The position numbers were made by a program, and so were the translations under genes. Under the pieces are notes generated by a model. It saw nothing but the letters and a program-made list of their open reading frames with translations. It ran no database searches and had not been told where the DNA came from. 5,766 bases of DNA from Thermocaproicibacter sp036260805 (GTDB lineage: Bacteria > Bacillota > Clostridia > Oscillospirales > Acutalibacteraceae). This document shows, one piece after another, positions 4,961 to 5,766 of the stretch; the stretch's first letter is position 1, and the number at the start of each line of letters is the position of its first letter. The stretch is from contig DATALZ010000001.1 in NCBI GenBank assembly GCA_036260805.1, positions 1 through 5,766 on the forward strand. Direction: 5' to 3'.

Positions 4961-5413
4961 ATGAAAATGTCTAAATCACCGTGGCTCCTGCATTACGACG
5001 GTTCCAGCTGCAATGGCTGTGATATCGAAGTTTTGGCCACGACAACACCGGTTTATGATGTAGAGCGCTTCGGCGTTGTAAATACCGGCAACCCAAAGCA
5101 CGCCGATATATTCCTTGTTACCGGCGGTGTTAATGACCAGAATAAAAACGTTGTGAAGCAGCTTTACGATCAGATGCCGGATCCGAAGGTAGTTGTTGCT
5201 GTAGGAATCTGCGCCTGCGACGGCGGGATTTTCAAAGAGTGCTACAATATTCTCGGCGGTACAGATAAGGCTATCCCGGTTGATATTTATGTTCCGGGGT
5301 GCCCCGCACGGCCGGAAGCAATTATTGACGGTGTAGTGAAAGCTGTTGCGCTGCTTGACAAAAAGCGCGAACAAATGAGTACGGCGGCACAACCCGCTGA
5401 AGGGAGGGTCTGA
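4961..5413 (+). CDS. echC: Ech hydrogenase small subunit EchC (NuoB-like, [4Fe-4S])
   Basis: This is the 150-residue [NiFe]-hydrogenase small subunit of the Ech type, carrying the proximal [4Fe-4S] cluster that passes electrons to the Ni-Fe site of EchE. All four expected ligands are present: Cys17 and Cys20 in SCNGCDIEVLA, Cys84 in GICACDGGIF, and Cys114 in VPGCPARPEA. Cys86 and Cys93 are additional. KSPWLLHYDGSSCNGC and VERFGVVNTGNPKHADI closely follow the Ech family. No Tat signal peptide is present, as expected for a cytoplasm-facing energy-converting hydrogenase. The ATG at 4961 follows AAGGAAGGTG just after the echB stop, about 10 bases away; a second in-frame ATG at 4967 could also serve. 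Related NuoB and HycG share the cluster pattern, but neighbours and the short length support EchC. Confidence 0.93.
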   Translation: MKMSKSPWLLHYDGSSCNGCDIEVLATTTPVYDVERFGVVNTGNPKHADIFLVTGGVNDQNKNVVKQLYDQMPDPKVVVAVGICACDGGIFKECYNILGGTDKAIPVDIYVPGCPARPEAIIDGVVKAVALLDKKREQMSTAAQPAEGRV

Positions 5414-5415
5414 AA

Positions 5416-5751
5416 ATGGCTGATTTGACTCCGGTTGTAATCGATACCCAGAATCTGCTCAGTGAGACGACCCGACTGAAAAACGACGGTTATCGCTTGG
5501 CACAGATGTGCAGCACAAAGGTAGAAAACGGCTATGAACTGACCTACACCTTTGGCAAAGGCTATGACTTGCTGCATCTCCGTTTTGTTGTGGCACAGGG
5601 GGATAAGGTGGACAGTATCAGCCACATTTTCCCTGCTGCGTTCTTTTATGAAAATGAGATTCATGATCTTTTCGGCGTACCGATCGAATTCATGACGATC
5701 GACTACAAGGGCGGCCTGTACCGTACTGCCGAAGAAGCACCGTTTAAATAA
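5416..5751 (+). CDS. echD: Ech hydrogenase subunit EchD (NuoC-like)
   Basis: This 111-residue soluble subunit resembles the 30-kDa (NuoC) subunit of complex I and belongs to the peripheral arm with EchC, EchE and EchF. It has no cofactor motif and likely has a structural role. The family signature is visible as FFYENEIHDLFGVPIE (76-91), matching the E-x-E-x-x-D-x-F-G pattern of NuoC, and the preceding AQGDKVDSISHIFPAA fits the same fold. The length is typical of EchD and much shorter than full NuoC, supporting Ech over complex I. The ATG lies two bases after the echC stop, with GGGAGGG at 5402-5408 inside the end of echC. Confidence 0.88.
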   Translation: MADLTPVVIDTQNLLSETTRLKNDGYRLAQMCSTKVENGYELTYTFGKGYDLLHLRFVVAQGDKVDSISHIFPAAFFYENEIHDLFGVPIEFMTIDYKGGLYRTAEEAPFK

Positions 5752-5766
5752 GGAGGAGCGCCCAAT
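5751..5766 (+). promoter_or_regulatory. Ribosome binding site and first bases of the next gene (probably echE)
   Basis: AGGAGGAG begins at the last base of the echD stop codon. The window ends in AT at 5765-5766, 8 bases after AGGAGG, where an ATG is expected. By the conserved Ech order the next gene should be echE, the Ni-Fe-binding large subunit, but none of its coding sequence beyond these two bases is in view. Confidence 0.65.

Noticed and set aside
4976..5664. Minus-strand open frames opposite echC and echD
   Set aside because: They overlap genes with conserved cluster ligands and NuoC signature; the Cys-rich look is only the complement of the echC coding sequence.
2142..5751. Respiratory complex I (nuo) operon
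   Set aside because: The order L-H-B-C-like, the 111-residue NuoC-like protein and the Ech-type EchB and EchC motifs fit a six-gene Ech hydrogenase, not a 14-gene nuo operon.

Overview
The window looks like chromosomal DNA from an anaerobic fermenting Firmicute, probably a clostridium of the Ruminococcaceae/Oscillospiraceae type. This is inferred from gene content (an energy-converting hydrogenase beside a lactate dehydrogenase), moderate base composition with AT-rich intergenic DNA, and strong AGGAGG-type ribosome binding sites. No marker here fixes the genus.

Layout. On the minus strand, reading leftwards from the middle, lie a KdpE-like OmpR-family response regulator (613-1335) and then the N-terminal 179 codons of an L-lactate dehydrogenase (1-538, running off the left edge). 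On the plus strand, a tightly packed operon begins near 2074: a possible 25-codon leader ORF (2074-2151), then echA (2142-4064), echB (4064-4942), echC (4961-5413) and echD (5416-5751). A ribosome binding site and the first two bases of a start codon for the next gene, presumably echE, lie at the right edge. The order A-B-C-D and the sizes fit the six-subunit Ech group 4 [NiFe] hydrogenase. The catalytic large subunit and the ferredoxin-like subunit would lie outside the window.

Between the two divergent units is about 740 bp without a convincing full-length gene, rich in sequence symmetry. It holds two 18-bp sites resembling the Rex (NADH/NAD+ sensor) operator, one next to a candidate promoter of each unit. 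It also holds two pairs of TTAA-type direct repeats with an 11-bp period, as expected for PhoB/KdpE-type regulators, and a perfect 16-bp-arm palindrome just upstream of a candidate ech promoter. A second arm set at 1982-2026 can pair in two mutually exclusive ways.

How the parts may work together (inference). Ech couples reduced ferredoxin oxidation and H2 formation to ion translocation, while lactate dehydrogenase consumes NADH and pyruvate. They are two alternative electron outlets. Placing them divergently around a response regulator, with Rex-like sites on both sides, suggests a redox-controlled switch. The two oddest points are at the protein level: a one-base frame offset at a run of five Gs joins the well-initiated leader ORF to echA, and the response regulator lacks one of its two usual acidic-pocket residues.
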